Assembly (NCBI RefSeq): GCF_022919835.1
Contig: NZ_CP095074.1
Location: 1,302,001-1,366,000, forward strand
DNA: 64,000 nucleotides
Direction of reading: 5' to 3'
Source of the DNA: Halobacillus shinanisalinarum
Lineage (GTDB): Bacteria; Bacillota; Bacilli; Bacillales; Halobacillaceae
The notes beneath the pieces are model-generated. The model was not told where the DNA came from and did not search any database. It was given only the letters and a program-made list of their open reading frames with translations. The position numbers were made by a program, and so were the translations under genes. Below are positions 52,435 through 61,639 of the stretch, piece by piece (position 1 is the stretch's first letter; every line of letters begins with the position of its first letter).

Positions 52435-52463
52435 TTGACATTTACGTATACATTATCTATATT
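52435..52463 (+). promoter_or_regulatory. Sigma-A promoter with embedded operator, dehydrogenase side
   Basis: TTGACA (52435-52440), a 17-base spacer and TATATT (52458-52463), a near-consensus promoter 45 bases before the dehydrogenase start. The spacer carries ACGTATACAT, the mirror copy of the site on the carrier side. The GntR regulator encoded at 53704 is the likely repressor of both. Confidence 0.75.
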
Positions 52464-52507
52464 AGGTGTTAGTGACACAAAATTAAAATTATTTAGGAGG
52501 AATAGTC

Positions 52508-53602
52508 ATGGAAAATAAAAAGCATTTTCGTATAGCGGTGATTCCCGGAGATGGCATTGGTAAAGAAGTAGTAAACGAAGGGCTAAGAGTTGTTGAACAT
52601 CTAGCAGATACATCTAACAAGTTCTCATTTGAAAGCGATTACTTCCCTTGGGGTTGTCAATATTATTTAGACCATGGAAGAATGATGGCGGAAAATGGAT
52701 TGGAGGAAATTAAAAATCATGACGCTATTTACTTTGGGGCAGTTGGCTACCCAACTGTGCCAGATCACATCAGTCTTTGGGGACTTCGAATAGCAATCTG
52801 TCAGGGGTTTGACCAGTGGGCGAATATTAGACCAGTCGAATTTCTCCCTGGTATCCAAAGTAAACTGAATCATCCCAATAAAGAAGACTTAAACTGGATA
52901 CTAGTCAGAGAAAATACAGAAGGTGAGTACTCTGGTATTGGAGGACGTAACTTCACTGGAAGAGGGAATAGGAAAGAAGTTGCCGTGCAATCATCCATTT
53001 TCACGGAAGAAGGTTGCGAAAGAGTAATCAGGCATGCATTCCAATTAGCCCTTAAACGAAAAAGGAAAAAAGTGACCAGTGTTACAAAAAGCAATGCTCA
53101 ACAATACGGGATGGTTTTATGGGACGAAGTTTTTGAAAGAGTAAGTAAAGAATATCCCGAAGTGGAAACAGACCAATGGCTAGTAGATGCTATGGCAGCC
53201 CAGTTTGTTCTTCATCCTGAGGAGTTAGAAGTCGTGGTAGCTTCTAATTTACTAGCTGATATCCTATCTGATTTAGGAAGCGCTTTAGCCGGTAGTCTTG
53301 GAATAGCAGCAAGTGCAAACCTTAATCCTGAAGGTCGTTTCCCTAGTATGTTCGAATCGGTTCATGGATCTGCTCCGGACATCGCTGGAAAAGGTATAGC
53401 CAATCCTATTGGAACTATAGGAAGTGCAGCATTAATGTTAGAACATTTAGGATTGCCTGATGAAGCAAAGATGATAAATGAAGCTATTAGGGCAACTACA
53501 GAAGATGGAGTAGTAACTGCCGATATCGGAGGTGAAAATACAACGAAAGAAGTTACTGACTCAATCATATCTCACTTATCCAAAATGTACACAAATGTAT
53601 AA
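52508..53602 (+). CDS. Tartrate dehydrogenase / D-malate dehydrogenase (decarboxylating) family protein
   Basis: Protein of 364 residues of the isocitrate/isopropylmalate dehydrogenase fold. It has IPGDGIGKEVV at the N-terminus, substrate segment 'WGLRIAICQGFDQWANIRPVEFLPG', RENTEGEYSGIGG, 'TSVTKSNAQQYGMVLWDEVF', the metal-site 'VVASNLLADILSDLGSALAGSLG', and ESVHGSAPDIAGKGIANPIG. The WGLR and EGEYSG features fit the tartrate/D-malate branch (YcsA/DmlA-like) rather than leucine synthesis, with NAD as cofactor. Divergent from the dicarboxylate carrier and followed by a GntR regulator. Start after TAGGAGGAATAGTC. Confidence 0.9.
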   Translation: MENKKHFRIAVIPGDGIGKEVVNEGLRVVEHLADTSNKFSFESDYFPWGCQYYLDHGRMMAENGLEEIKNHDAIYFGAVGYPTVPDHISLWGLRIAICQGFDQWANIRPVEFLPGIQSKLNHPNKEDLNWILVRENTEGEYSGIGGRNFTGRGNRKEVAVQSSIFTEEGCERVIRHAFQLALKRKRKKVTSVTKSNAQQYGMVLWDEVFERVSKEYPEVETDQWLVDAMAAQFVLHPEELEVVVASNLLADILSDLGSALAGSLGIAASANLNPEGRFPSMFESVHGSAPDIAGKGIANPIGTIGSAALMLEHLGLPDEAKMINEAIRATTEDGVVTADIGGENTTKEVTDSIISHLSKMYTNV

Positions 53603-53628
53603 AAAGAGGGCCACGCCCCCTCTTTTTA
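53601..53628 (+). terminator. Rho-independent terminator of the dehydrogenase gene
   Basis: AAAAAGAGGG pairs with CCCTCTTTTT across a 7-base loop, overlapping the stop codon's end. It partially separates the dehydrogenase from the regulator gene. Confidence 0.85.
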
Positions 53629-53703
53629 TAACTACTCTCTTCATAATTAGTTATAATAGATTTATAATTAACATGAAGATATAAATGATGAAGTGGTGAA
53701 AAT

Positions 53704-54423
53704 ATGAAAGAGCACAATGATAAGAATTCAGAAACATCTATTAATATTAAAAAGGTTCAAGAAGAATTAGTGCATATCATGAATAATGTAAAGGATACCA
53801 AACTTCCACAACGTGCCTATCAAATTTTACGATTAGCAATTAGAGATTTAAAGCTTATGCCAGGGAAAACTTTTCTTGAGCGAGAAATGGCAGAAGTTCT
53901 GGGGATGAGTCGGACACCAGTAAGAGAAGCATTGATTCGCTTACAGACAGAGGGGGTTGTTAGGCTTATACCTCGAAGGGGCTTTATTGTTGAACCCATC
54001 GAGACAGATGATCTACGTGAAACATACGAAGTGGTAGAGGTGTTGGAGGGGTTAACCGCAAAATTAGCAACTGATAAAATTGATGATCAAGAGTTAGATG
54101 ATCTTGAAGCCCTCATTGACGAACAGGAAAGAGCCTTAAAAGAAAATGACCTGACTGAATGGGCTAAACACGATGACCTATTTCATTTCAAAATTATAAA
54201 TTACGCCGATAATAAGAGATTAACGAATGTTATCGAAGTACACGCAGATCAATTATATCGAACTCGTCTATTTACAATAAATAAACGTCCACTGCCTTTT
54301 CGCTCAATCGTTGAACATAGAGCAATAATAGCCTGCATGCGGGCAAACGACGGAAAAGCAGCTCAAGAATCCATGCAATCTCATCGAAAGCGAGCACGAA
54401 ATGAAATTCTTAAAGCTTTATGA
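53704..54423 (+). CDS. GntR-family (FadR/FCD subfamily) transcriptional regulator
   Basis: Protein of 239 residues. The N-terminal winged helix 'KLPQRAYQILRLAIRDLKLMPGKTFLEREMAEVLGMSRTPVREALIRLQTEGVV' and the C-terminal FCD ligand domain (YEVVEVLEGLTAKLATDKID, HDDLFHFKIINYADNKRLTN, EHRAIIACMRANDGKAAQES) are both clear. FCD members respond to carboxylic acids. The position next to the dehydrogenase and the mirrored operators at 52371/52436 indicate control of dicarboxylate uptake and oxidation. The ribosome site is weak (GGTGAAAAT). Confidence 0.92.
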   Translation: MKEHNDKNSETSINIKKVQEELVHIMNNVKDTKLPQRAYQILRLAIRDLKLMPGKTFLEREMAEVLGMSRTPVREALIRLQTEGVVRLIPRRGFIVEPIETDDLRETYEVVEVLEGLTAKLATDKIDDQELDDLEALIDEQERALKENDLTEWAKHDDLFHFKIINYADNKRLTNVIEVHADQLYRTRLFTINKRPLPFRSIVEHRAIIACMRANDGKAAQESMQSHRKRARNEILKAL

Positions 54424-54500
54424 AAAAAGTGTATGAAACTTTTTTATGGTTATATAAGAATGTTAGAAAGGGCGATGAACATTATTTTGCGCGAAAAAAT

Positions 54501-54544
54501 AAAGGATCGTACATATTAGTCCTTACCAATATGTACGATCCTTT
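54501..54544. terminator. Perfect 17-bp hairpin after the GntR gene
   Basis: AAAGGATCGTACATATT (54501-54517) pairs perfectly with 54528-54544, with a 10-base loop. Followed by ATAATTC on the plus strand and by ATTTTTTCGC on the minus strand, so it can end transcripts from either side, mainly those of the PTS gene arriving on the minus strand. The 54545-54788 spacer holds no supported gene. Confidence 0.65.
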
Positions 54545-54788
54545 ATAATTCTTAAACAAACATCAAAAGAGAACCTATAGATATTTGTTTGCCAAAAAAT
54601 CGATGCATTCATCTAAGATTTGATGCTTCTTTATTCTTTCTTTCAAAAAAATGGGCAATCAAGGAAAGCAAAACCTTTACCTTAGTTCACCAAAAGATGC
54701 TTCTAACTAACAGTGGAAATCTTTACATATGCCAAGACATGAAAGTCACGGACGAGCTAAAGTAGGTTAAAAACACTCGACGTGCTTC

Positions 54789-56741
54789 TTACTGTATCGT
54801 TTCCAGCAACTGATAAGCTTCCTCTTTGGTAGAAACACTTAACAACTCTTCCCTAAATCCCTCATCCATCAACCGTCTTGAAAGCATTTGGAGAATCTTC
54901 AAATGGTCATCTCCTTCTCTTTCTTTCGGAACAGCGATCATGAAAATTAGTTTCGCATCCGTTCCGTCCATACTATCCCAATCGACACCTTCACGTTTGA
55001 TGCCAAAAACGACAGCAGGCTTTTTAACGGCTGAAGATTTCCCATGTGGAATAGCGATGTTCATCCCAAGTCCTGTAGTGCTTTCCTTTTCACGGTTCAA
55101 AATGGCTTCTTTAAATGATTCTCGTGAATTCAACACATTCTCTGCATCCAACGTTTGAATCAATTCGTCAATCACGTCATCTCGGGTTGATCCAGTCAAA
55201 TCGACATCGATGAGTTCAGGTGTTGTGATATCAGTCAGTTTCGTGATCTCTACTTGTTCTTCTTTTTCTTCAGATGGTTGGTTATCTAAGTCTATATTTT
55301 CATCATTTGAAGTAGAATAGGATGTTATACCTGCTGAAACGCTTGCTGTGACGACATCTTTTTTCAAAGCATTTACCATAAAGGCTGTTATCACTACACC
55401 AACTGCCGCTGCTACGAAAAACATAAGCACGTTATCAACAGCTCCTAAGACAGCAACGATTGGACCTCCATGCGCGACACGGTCGCCCACACTGCTAAGC
55501 ATCGCCACAACTGACCCGGCCATAGAGCCGACGACAATACTCGGGATTACGCGAATAGGATCCTGGGCAGCAAAAGGAATCGCTCCTTCTGTAATCCCGA
55601 ATAACCCCATCGTAAATGATGCTTTTCCAGTTTCACGCTCAGCTTGGTTATACTTTTTCTTATTCAAAAATGTGGCCAGCCCCATCCCAAGTGGCGGAAT
55701 ACAAATGGCGACCGCAATCGGCCCCATAATCTCATAGTTTCCTTCCGCGATCATGGCCGCTCCGAATAAGAAGGCTACCTTATTAAATGGTCCCCCCATA
55801 TCGATGGCAATCATCCCGCCAAGAATGAGAGCCAGTACGATTGAGCTCGTTCCTTGCATCCCTTCAAGCCACTGTGTCAATCCTTCGAAAATACCGGCAA
55901 CAGGTGCACCGATAACAAATATGAACAACAATCCGACAATTAATGAACCAAAAACAGGAATGAAAATGATCGGCATAACCGGTTGCACGGATTTAGGCAC
56001 CTTAATTTTCTTAATTCCTAGTACGACATACCCTGCTAGAAACCCAGCGATAATTCCTCCGATGAACCCAGCGCCTGCTTCACTTCCGTAAAAACTTCCA
56101 TTAGCTGCAATATAACCACCGATAATACCAGGTGCTAAACCTGGACGATCCGCTATACTTACTGCGATAAACCCAGCTAAAATGGGTACCATAAAGCTAA
56201 ATGAGGCGGCACCTAAACTCTCGATTTGTTTCCAGAACGAGTCTTCAGGAATGGCAAGTCCTGCATCCGTTGGTTTGCCTCCTAAGGCCAACGAAATGGC
56301 GATCAGTAGCCCGCCAACGACAATAAAGGGAATCATGTAGGAAACCCCGTTCATCAAGTGGCGGTAGATCGGATTTTCCTTTTCTTTCTTTTGTTTCTTG
56401 ATGGCGTCAGCTGATGGCGTTTCGCCTTTGTGAATGGTTACATTCCCGTCCAAAATACGCTGTATTAATTTTTCAGGTTGACGTATCCCTTCCTGAACAC
56501 CGGCAACGATCAGCTTTTTTCCTGCAAAACGTTCTTTAGATACCTCTTTGTCACTCGCAATAATGATCCCATCTGCTTCCTCGATATCTTTCTCTGTCAG
56601 TGCATTCTCAACACCGATAGAACCCTGTGTCTCGACTTTGATGTCGACCCCCATCTCATCGCCTGCTTTCTGCAGATTTTCAGCAGCCATATAAGTATGG
56701 GCAATCCCGACTGGGCAAGCAGTAACAGCTAGTACTTTCAT
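54789..56741 (-). CDS. manP: PTS fructose/mannose-family EIIBCA (ManP/FruA-like)
   Basis: Protein of 650 residues with three fused PTS domains in the order B-C-A. EIIB: 'MKVLAVTACPVGIAHTYM' with phospho-Cys9. EIIC: roughly residues 125-470, with 8-10 helices and 'GGPFNKVAFLFGAAM', 'FGITEGAIPFAAQDPIRVIP'. EIIA: the C-terminal 145 residues, with the phospho-His in GMNIAIPHGKSS. The EIIB N-terminus and total length resemble Bacillus subtilis ManP, and the neighbouring ManR-like regulator supports mannose; fructose cannot be excluded because no mannose-6-phosphate isomerase is adjacent. It is preceded by the regulator gene and its terminator, so it has its own promoter. Confidence 0.88.
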   Translation of the reverse strand: MKVLAVTACPVGIAHTYMAAENLQKAGDEMGVDIKVETQGSIGVENALTEKDIEEADGIIIASDKEVSKERFAGKKLIVAGVQEGIRQPEKLIQRILDGNVTIHKGETPSADAIKKQKKEKENPIYRHLMNGVSYMIPFIVVGGLLIAISLALGGKPTDAGLAIPEDSFWKQIESLGAASFSFMVPILAGFIAVSIADRPGLAPGIIGGYIAANGSFYGSEAGAGFIGGIIAGFLAGYVVLGIKKIKVPKSVQPVMPIIFIPVFGSLIVGLLFIFVIGAPVAGIFEGLTQWLEGMQGTSSIVLALILGGMIAIDMGGPFNKVAFLFGAAMIAEGNYEIMGPIAVAICIPPLGMGLATFLNKKKYNQAERETGKASFTMGLFGITEGAIPFAAQDPIRVIPSIVVGSMAGSVVAMLSSVGDRVAHGGPIVAVLGAVDNVLMFFVAAAVGVVITAFMVNALKKDVVTASVSAGITSYSTSNDENIDLDNQPSEEKEEQVEITKLTDITTPELIDVDLTGSTRDDVIDELIQTLDAENVLNSRESFKEAILNREKESTTGLGMNIAIPHGKSSAVKKPAVVFGIKREGVDWDSMDGTDAKLIFMIAVPKEREGDDHLKILQMLSRRLMDEGFREELLSVSTKEEAYQLLETIQ

Positions 56742-56799
56742 AACATTTCCTCCCTCACTTTATTTGTATCTCTAGTTTACGGCGGATTTATTCATAAAA

Positions 56800-56841
56800 A
56801 ATAATTCATTTTTACCGGAACTACGGTAAAAATGAATTATT
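56800..56841 (-). terminator. Terminator between the manR-like and manP-like genes
   Basis: Perfect 18-bp arms, AATAATTCATTTTTACCG (56800-56817) and its complement (56824-56841), overlapping the regulator stop codon and followed on the minus strand by TTTTTTATG. It insulates the PTS gene from regulator transcription, leaving the PTS promoter within the 56742-56799 spacer. Confidence 0.9.
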
Positions 56842-58762
56842 GATTCAGCAATCGGCGTATTGATCCTGCCCCCTGTGCCTCTATTAACTTTTGTATGAGC
56901 TCTGGTCTTCTACTGATAGTGGATATCGCTTGAATGAGCGGTTTTGTCATCATTTTATCTTCTCTGGTCATTGCCAAAAGAAACACAATCGAAACTCGCT
57001 CACTCCCCCATTCCAATGGCTCGTGAAGAATGGCCGTAGCGACAGTTGAACGTTGAACCTCTTCGGGGTGGGCATGGGGGATGGCGATTGCTCCTCCAAT
57101 TGAAGTAGCAGACGATCGTTCTCTTACTAACGCACTATGTGGGAAGGCCTTCGTGACCCTCCCCTTCTCTACTAAACCATTTGCGAGCATTTCGACGACT
57201 TCAAACCGATGTTCAAGTCTGACATCAAGGTAGATAAACTCCTCATTCAGAAAGTGCCCAATGGCTCCTACCCCTTTATCCTCTCTATTCCCACGTTCCA
57301 TAGTTTTTAAGAACTGATCCAATCTTTTTTTGTCTTCAGCTTCCAAAAGGGGCGAAACAACAATGATGGGGGCTTCGATGTTTTGTAGGGCTTTTGTAGA
57401 GATGATGAGATCGACGGATGACTGTGTCAATACTTCATCGATTTCCCACTCCCCTATACAACCGATGATATCGAATCCCTTATACGTCTGTTCTAACTTT
57501 GCTTGCAGCAAATGAGACATGCCGACACCCAAATCACAGACGATCAGTACCTTCTTCAATTTGTCCCGCTGTTTCTGTAACCGTTCGATGGAGGCTTGAA
57601 AATGCAAAACCAGATAAGCCGCTTCATCTTCCGGAATGATCAGATTGTGTGCCCTCCCCACTTTCTCAAGAGAGAGGACCACCATGCTAAACATATAAGG
57701 GTACATTTTCTTAATTTCCTCTAACATGGGGTTATGAATAGTGAAGCCATATTGGAGACGATTGATGGTCGATTCCAAGTGAGTATGAAGACCATCATTC
57801 AAGGTCTGATCATCTGAAAAATCTAACACCGTAACATTCTCTAATTGAGAAATCAGTTGATCGACAACATTAGCTGCGAGGATATTGGAGTTCCTTTTCG
57901 ATGAGTAGTGGCTTCCCCTACTACTGAGAAGATGCCTAGTGAAATATCTCCGTTCATCCTCCGGAAATGACACACGAAGCATTCGTTCTAACCGGTTCAA
58001 GAACCACGTAGCCATTCCATACTCCTCCGTTTCAGAAACAGATGATCCCATCGAGTCTTCAAGCATAATGGGAGATCGCTGTTTCGTCCGCTTAAGCATG
58101 ACGAGTACATGAATGAGCAAGCTTTCAAAGTCACCCTCTGTAGAAATAATAGAAAAATGATGCTGCATATCACCAAGCAATTTACGCACAACATTCACTT
58201 CGCTCGCAGGGAATAGATTTAACATCTCGGTACTTTTTGTAAAAGTAGAAGAGACGATATCCGGAAGACGTGCTAACGCATTGCGTTTCTGCAATTCTCT
58301 GCCCTTGACGATATGACCAAGACGCTGTTTAGATATCAACTCCAGTTCAAACCTTTTAAGCCAACGTGCGATTTGACCTAAGTCACTTTTAATCGCAGGT
58401 TTATTCGTGTAATACTGCTTAGCCAGATCATTCAATGTAACAGGACGATCATTAACCAGTAACTGATACGTAATTTCAATCAGACGATCCTCTTGAGATT
58501 TCGTTTTTGATTGGGAGAGCCGATCGAACAAGCGAGATTTTTCTTCCACTTCGATGGAAAGATGTACACCTACACCTGGTTTACGGACGAGTGTAGCAGT
58601 GGGATATCCCTTCAAAAATTCTTCCACGACTTTTAAATCATTACGCACCGTTTTTTCTGAACAAGCAAGAGATACTGATAAATCTTGCACATGACTGAAT
58701 TCGTTCGAGTTTAGTATCAACGTACGCACCAGTTCTTTTTGCCGATCATTCATTCCGTACAC
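56837..58762 (-). CDS. manR: PRD-containing PTS regulator with EIIB and EIIA domains (ManR/MtlR-like)
   Basis: Protein of 641 residues. It has N-terminal helix-turn-helix domains ('FSHVQDLSVSLACSEKTVRNDLKVVEEFL'), two PTS regulation domains (about residues 190-400), an EIIB-Gat-like domain with the Cys in LIVCDLGVGMSHLLQAK, and a C-terminal EIIA-like domain with the His in GGAIAIPHAHPEE. ManR-type activators sense sugar through dephosphorylation by their cognate EIIB and general state through HPr. The cognate permease is the downstream EIIBCA gene. Start after GCGGAAGGTGTACGGA. Confidence 0.9.
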   Translation of the reverse strand: MYGMNDRQKELVRTLILNSNEFSHVQDLSVSLACSEKTVRNDLKVVEEFLKGYPTATLVRKPGVGVHLSIEVEEKSRLFDRLSQSKTKSQEDRLIEITYQLLVNDRPVTLNDLAKQYYTNKPAIKSDLGQIARWLKRFELELISKQRLGHIVKGRELQKRNALARLPDIVSSTFTKSTEMLNLFPASEVNVVRKLLGDMQHHFSIISTEGDFESLLIHVLVMLKRTKQRSPIMLEDSMGSSVSETEEYGMATWFLNRLERMLRVSFPEDERRYFTRHLLSSRGSHYSSKRNSNILAANVVDQLISQLENVTVLDFSDDQTLNDGLHTHLESTINRLQYGFTIHNPMLEEIKKMYPYMFSMVVLSLEKVGRAHNLIIPEDEAAYLVLHFQASIERLQKQRDKLKKVLIVCDLGVGMSHLLQAKLEQTYKGFDIIGCIGEWEIDEVLTQSSVDLIISTKALQNIEAPIIVVSPLLEAEDKKRLDQFLKTMERGNREDKGVGAIGHFLNEEFIYLDVRLEHRFEVVEMLANGLVEKGRVTKAFPHSALVRERSSATSIGGAIAIPHAHPEEVQRSTVATAILHEPLEWGSERVSIVFLLAMTREDKMMTKPLIQAISTISRRPELIQKLIEAQGAGSIRRLLNQ

Positions 58763-58884
58763 CTTCCGCCTCCTATGAAATCACTTTCATTCTATCTCAT
58801 AGAGAGTAGATCGACAAATCTTCGCTTATTTTTTGCTGGAGCCCCCCTCTAGAAAGAGTACCCAACGGCAGAAAATTAGCTAGT

Positions 58885-59037
58885 TTATGATTGAACAGGA
58901 TCATCTTCGAACAACATAATGTAAAAGTCACAACACTCCAGGCACAGCTTTGCCCAAAGTTTTTGATCCTTTGTGATAGGCACGACCCTTAATTGATCTG
59001 TCGGTTTATTGCAGAATACACATTTCACTACCTTCAC
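58885..59037 (-). CDS. Small CxxC...CxxC zinc-ribbon-like protein
   Basis: A 50-residue frame from GTG at 59037, preceded by AGAGGGGGCAGGGAAGT. It reads MKVVKCVFCNKPTDQLR, VVPITKDQKLWAKLCLECCD and ends FEDDPVQS. The two CxxC knuckles about 25 residues apart are a treble-clef/zinc-ribbon pattern, similar in style to the YlaI-type small proteins of Bacillus. It is too short for ordinary ORF filters. Function unknown. Confidence 0.65.
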   Translation of the reverse strand: MKVVKCVFCNKPTDQLRVVPITKDQKLWAKLCLECCDFYIMLFEDDPVQS

Positions 59038-59226
59038 ACTTCCCTGCCCCCTCTGCTTTTAGTGAATCTATCTTATCCCTTTCCTCATCGATGTACGAAT
59101 CATAGCTCTGTCATTTTCTAAAACCTTTTGCCCTATGTATGGCAAGTCTTACTATGGCGAACCTATTTTTTCTCCTGAAGTCTATATCAGTAAAACAGAT
59201 TAGGTAACTAATTCTCACCAAAAATA

Positions 59227-59254
59227 GGGCGCCCAGAAAAACGTCTGAGCGCCC
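59227..59254 (-). terminator. Rho-independent terminator, minus strand
   Basis: GGGCGC-n-CAGA pairs with TCTG-n-GCGCCC, and the minus strand continues CTATTTTTGG. It lies 22 bases after the glycosyltransferase remnant and likely belonged to that gene. Confidence 0.75.
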
Positions 59255-59275
59255 GTAACATACGATAATGGACTA

Positions 59276-59413
59276 CTATTTAATCCAAGGAATAAGATTT
59301 GGATTGATGCAGATTCCCTGCTTTGCCTCGGGATCAAGATTTGAATACCTATGAAACTTTTCTAGTCGAGTACCTGGGTCTGCCCAGCCAAAGTGCTTTA
59401 GTCGAAAATTCTC
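59276..59413 (-). pseudogene. C-terminal fragment of a glycosyltransferase-like gene
   Basis: The frame ending at TAG 59276-59278 reads ENFRLKHFGWADPGTRLEKF, HRYSNLDPEAKQ and GICINPNLIPWIK. KHFGWxxPxxRxxKxxRYxxLDP followed by PNL is the C-terminal pattern of certain family 2 glycosyltransferases of Gram-positives. A stop lies just upstream and the other 250 or more residues are absent, but the native terminator is still in place. Identification rests on pattern memory. Confidence 0.5.
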
Positions 59414-59496
59414 GTTAGGCTATGGTTTAGCATTTGCTCGAATGTAGAATTAAAAATGTCTATACTCCACTTATTTACTTTCCAAGAGGGGTTCCT

Positions 59497-59892
59497 TTAT
59501 TTTTCCGCAAACAAGTCCGTACTTGCTTTGTCTTCCGATGATAAGCCTTTCAAAATTAATTTCTTCATATAACCATGGAAAAAGAACTCTCCAATCGTAA
59601 TAGCAATTGCCAGGAAAAACGAAATAGTTCCTAACGATACAGATGTTTCAAATAACAAAGAGCCCAAAACCCACACCCCAACAAAGGCTAGGAACATGTC
59701 AGCCACGGTAGCTGCTGTATTTCCTATATTAGGTAAAATCAACAGATCGCCAATAATATATGAAACGACAGTTAATGCAATGCTTGTGATTAGAATATCG
59801 AAAAAGGAAATCCCAAAAAATACTCCTAGAAAGAACCATAATACAGCTGTCATCATAACAAATTTTATTAATAATGCTTGTATATACTTCAT
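59497..59892 (-). CDS. YndM-like (DUF2512) membrane protein
   Basis: Protein of 131 residues with four membrane helices: MTAVLWFFLGVFFGISFFDI, 'LITSIALTVVSYIIGDLLILP', 'VADMFLAFVGVWVLGSLLF', ISFFLAIAITIGEFFFHGYM. The order and the GDLLILP loop with NIGNTAATVADMFLAF match the DUF2512/YndM family of spore-formers; its role is not established. Start after GTAAAGGAGTACAAA. It lies downstream of nothing on the same strand, so it is probably monocistronic. Confidence 0.85.
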   Translation of the reverse strand: MKYIQALLIKFVMMTAVLWFFLGVFFGISFFDILITSIALTVVSYIIGDLLILPNIGNTAATVADMFLAFVGVWVLGSLLFETSVSLGTISFFLAIAITIGEFFFHGYMKKLILKGLSSEDKASTDLFAEK

Positions 59893-60292
59893 TTTGTACT
59901 CCTTTACTCATTCATTAGAATTCCTATTCTCACGTTATTTTGTCCCATTTCTTCTTCTTTAACCTGACTCTTTATGTCAGGAGTAAAAACATAACTGTAA
60001 GAAAAATGAGATCATATAAAAAATTTCAATCACTTAACCAGGATCACACTTAGGAATGAGAATTTTAACTTTCCACTTAAAAATTTATAATGCGATTCGG
60101 CAACTAATGGGATAGATACTTAAGCTGACAAAGCTACACGTAGCCTTTCTCGAGTAAAAGGAGACGTTTGCTGCTCTGTACACCATAAAGCAATAGAAGT
60201 TCTGTCCAGTTATTGTTTTAACAAGGTAAATGCAGGGTTGATTAAGGCATACCAAACGTATAAAATGATATATCAAATTAGGAGGTTTTATT
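59893..60292. other. Divergent intergenic region before the DUF819 gene
   Basis: No gene is supported. It has a small hairpin CCTGAC/GTCAGG at 59963-59981 and the strong ribosome site AGGAGG before 60293. Promoters for both flanking genes should be here but none stands out. Confidence 0.35.
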
Positions 60293-61513
60293 ATGGATAA
60301 CTCTCTCATTCAATCTGGTGACATCTGGTTACTTTGTGCTTTTCTAGCTGGATGGGCTGCGATAAGCATTTATCTTGAACAAAACTTTAAGTGGGCTTCA
60401 AAGGTTTCTGGAGCTATTATCGCCTTGGTGGGGGCGATGGTTTTAGCTAACTTGCAAATCATCCCACTTGAATCTCCTGTTTACGATACAGTGTGGAACT
60501 ATGTGGTCCCCCTAGCCATTCCCCTTCTACTCTTTCAGGCAAATATCAGAAAAATATGGAACGAAAGTGGCAGACTTCTGCTCATCTTTTTCTTAAGTGC
60601 AGCAGGTACTGTGGCTGGAGCCATTATAGGTTTCTTCCTATTGAAAGAATTTGTTCCCGGACTTGATAAAGTAGGAGCGATGATGACTGGATCATACATA
60701 GGAGGGGGCGTTAATTTCGCCGCCCTCTCCACCAAGTTCGAAGCCCCAGGGGAATTGGTTTCTTCCGCTGTAGTAGCCGACAACATGATGATGGCCTTAT
60801 ATTTTTTCGTGTTAATGGCATTGCCAGCTATCAAATTTTTTACAGAAAAATTTAAAACACCTTACATGGATGAACGAGCACAAAATGGGGATGATACCAA
60901 TCAAACGGAGGCTGCTTCTTATTGGCGCAGGAAGGAAATATCGTTACAGGACATTGGTATGGCTATCGGGACTTCCTTTGCCCTTGTCGCTGTTTCCTTT
61001 CTCATTGCAGGCTGGATGGATGAACTTATTCCTTCAGGTGATGACGTAAACTTTATAGCTAACCTCTTTAACGGGATATTAGGAGACGACTACCTCATGC
61101 TGACAACGCTAACCATGATTGCGGTCACCGTTTTCCCAAAATACTTTGAAGGAATTCGAGGATCTCAGGAGCTTGGTACATACCTTATTTACATCTTCTT
61201 CGTCGTCATTGGAGTACCAGCCTCTATTGCTCTCATTTTTCAAAATGCTCCGCTTCTCCTAGTCTTTGTATTTATCGTGGTAGCGAGTAATATGATCATC
61301 TCCTTCTTACTAGGCAGGATATTCAAATTTAGCCTTGAGGAAGTGATTGTAGCTTCAAATGCTAATATCGGCGGGCCGACAACAGCTGCTGCGATGGCGA
61401 TTGCCAAAGGTTGGACGAGATTGGTTGTTCCTATTTTATTAGTAGGTACGCTGGGTTATATTGTTGGAAATTATATTGGTACAGGAATCGGTGTATGGTT
61501 TAGTGGATTTTAG
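60293..61513 (+). CDS. DUF819 (YjcL-like) family membrane protein
   Basis: Protein of 406 residues with about 11 helices. Family features include 'WASKVSGAIIALVGAMVLANLQIIP', 'YVVPLAIPLLLFQANIRKIWNESGRLL', the conserved GSYIGGGVNFAALS, and 'ASNANIGGPTTAAAMAIAKGW' near the C-terminus. The duplicated GG-rich loops resemble those of carboxylate and peptide permeases, so transport is likely, but no substrate is known for the family. Start after TTAGGAGGTTTTATT. Confidence 0.88.
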   Translation: MDNSLIQSGDIWLLCAFLAGWAAISIYLEQNFKWASKVSGAIIALVGAMVLANLQIIPLESPVYDTVWNYVVPLAIPLLLFQANIRKIWNESGRLLLIFFLSAAGTVAGAIIGFFLLKEFVPGLDKVGAMMTGSYIGGGVNFAALSTKFEAPGELVSSAVVADNMMMALYFFVLMALPAIKFFTEKFKTPYMDERAQNGDDTNQTEAASYWRRKEISLQDIGMAIGTSFALVAVSFLIAGWMDELIPSGDDVNFIANLFNGILGDDYLMLTTLTMIAVTVFPKYFEGIRGSQELGTYLIYIFFVVIGVPASIALIFQNAPLLLVFVFIVVASNMIISFLLGRIFKFSLEEVIVASNANIGGPTTAAAMAIAKGWTRLVVPILLVGTLGYIVGNYIGTGIGVWFSGF

Positions 61514-61608
61514 CACTCTACTAGTTTTTCGTTTATGAAGTTGGAGTCTTTTCTAATGCTATTTCACGCTTGCATGGATAGCTCTCCCTAGGTTTTAAGA
61601 AGAAACCG

Positions 61609-61639
61609 AAGGACACCTCTTATTTAACGAGGTGTCCTT
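61609..61639. terminator. Hairpin at the end of the sortase gene
   Basis: AAGGACACCTC pairs with GAGGTGTCCTT over a 9-base loop that contains the sortase stop codon. The U-tract is weak (TTCGGTTTCTTCTT on the minus strand). It also sits about 95 bases after the DUF819 stop, so it could serve both convergent genes. Confidence 0.6.
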
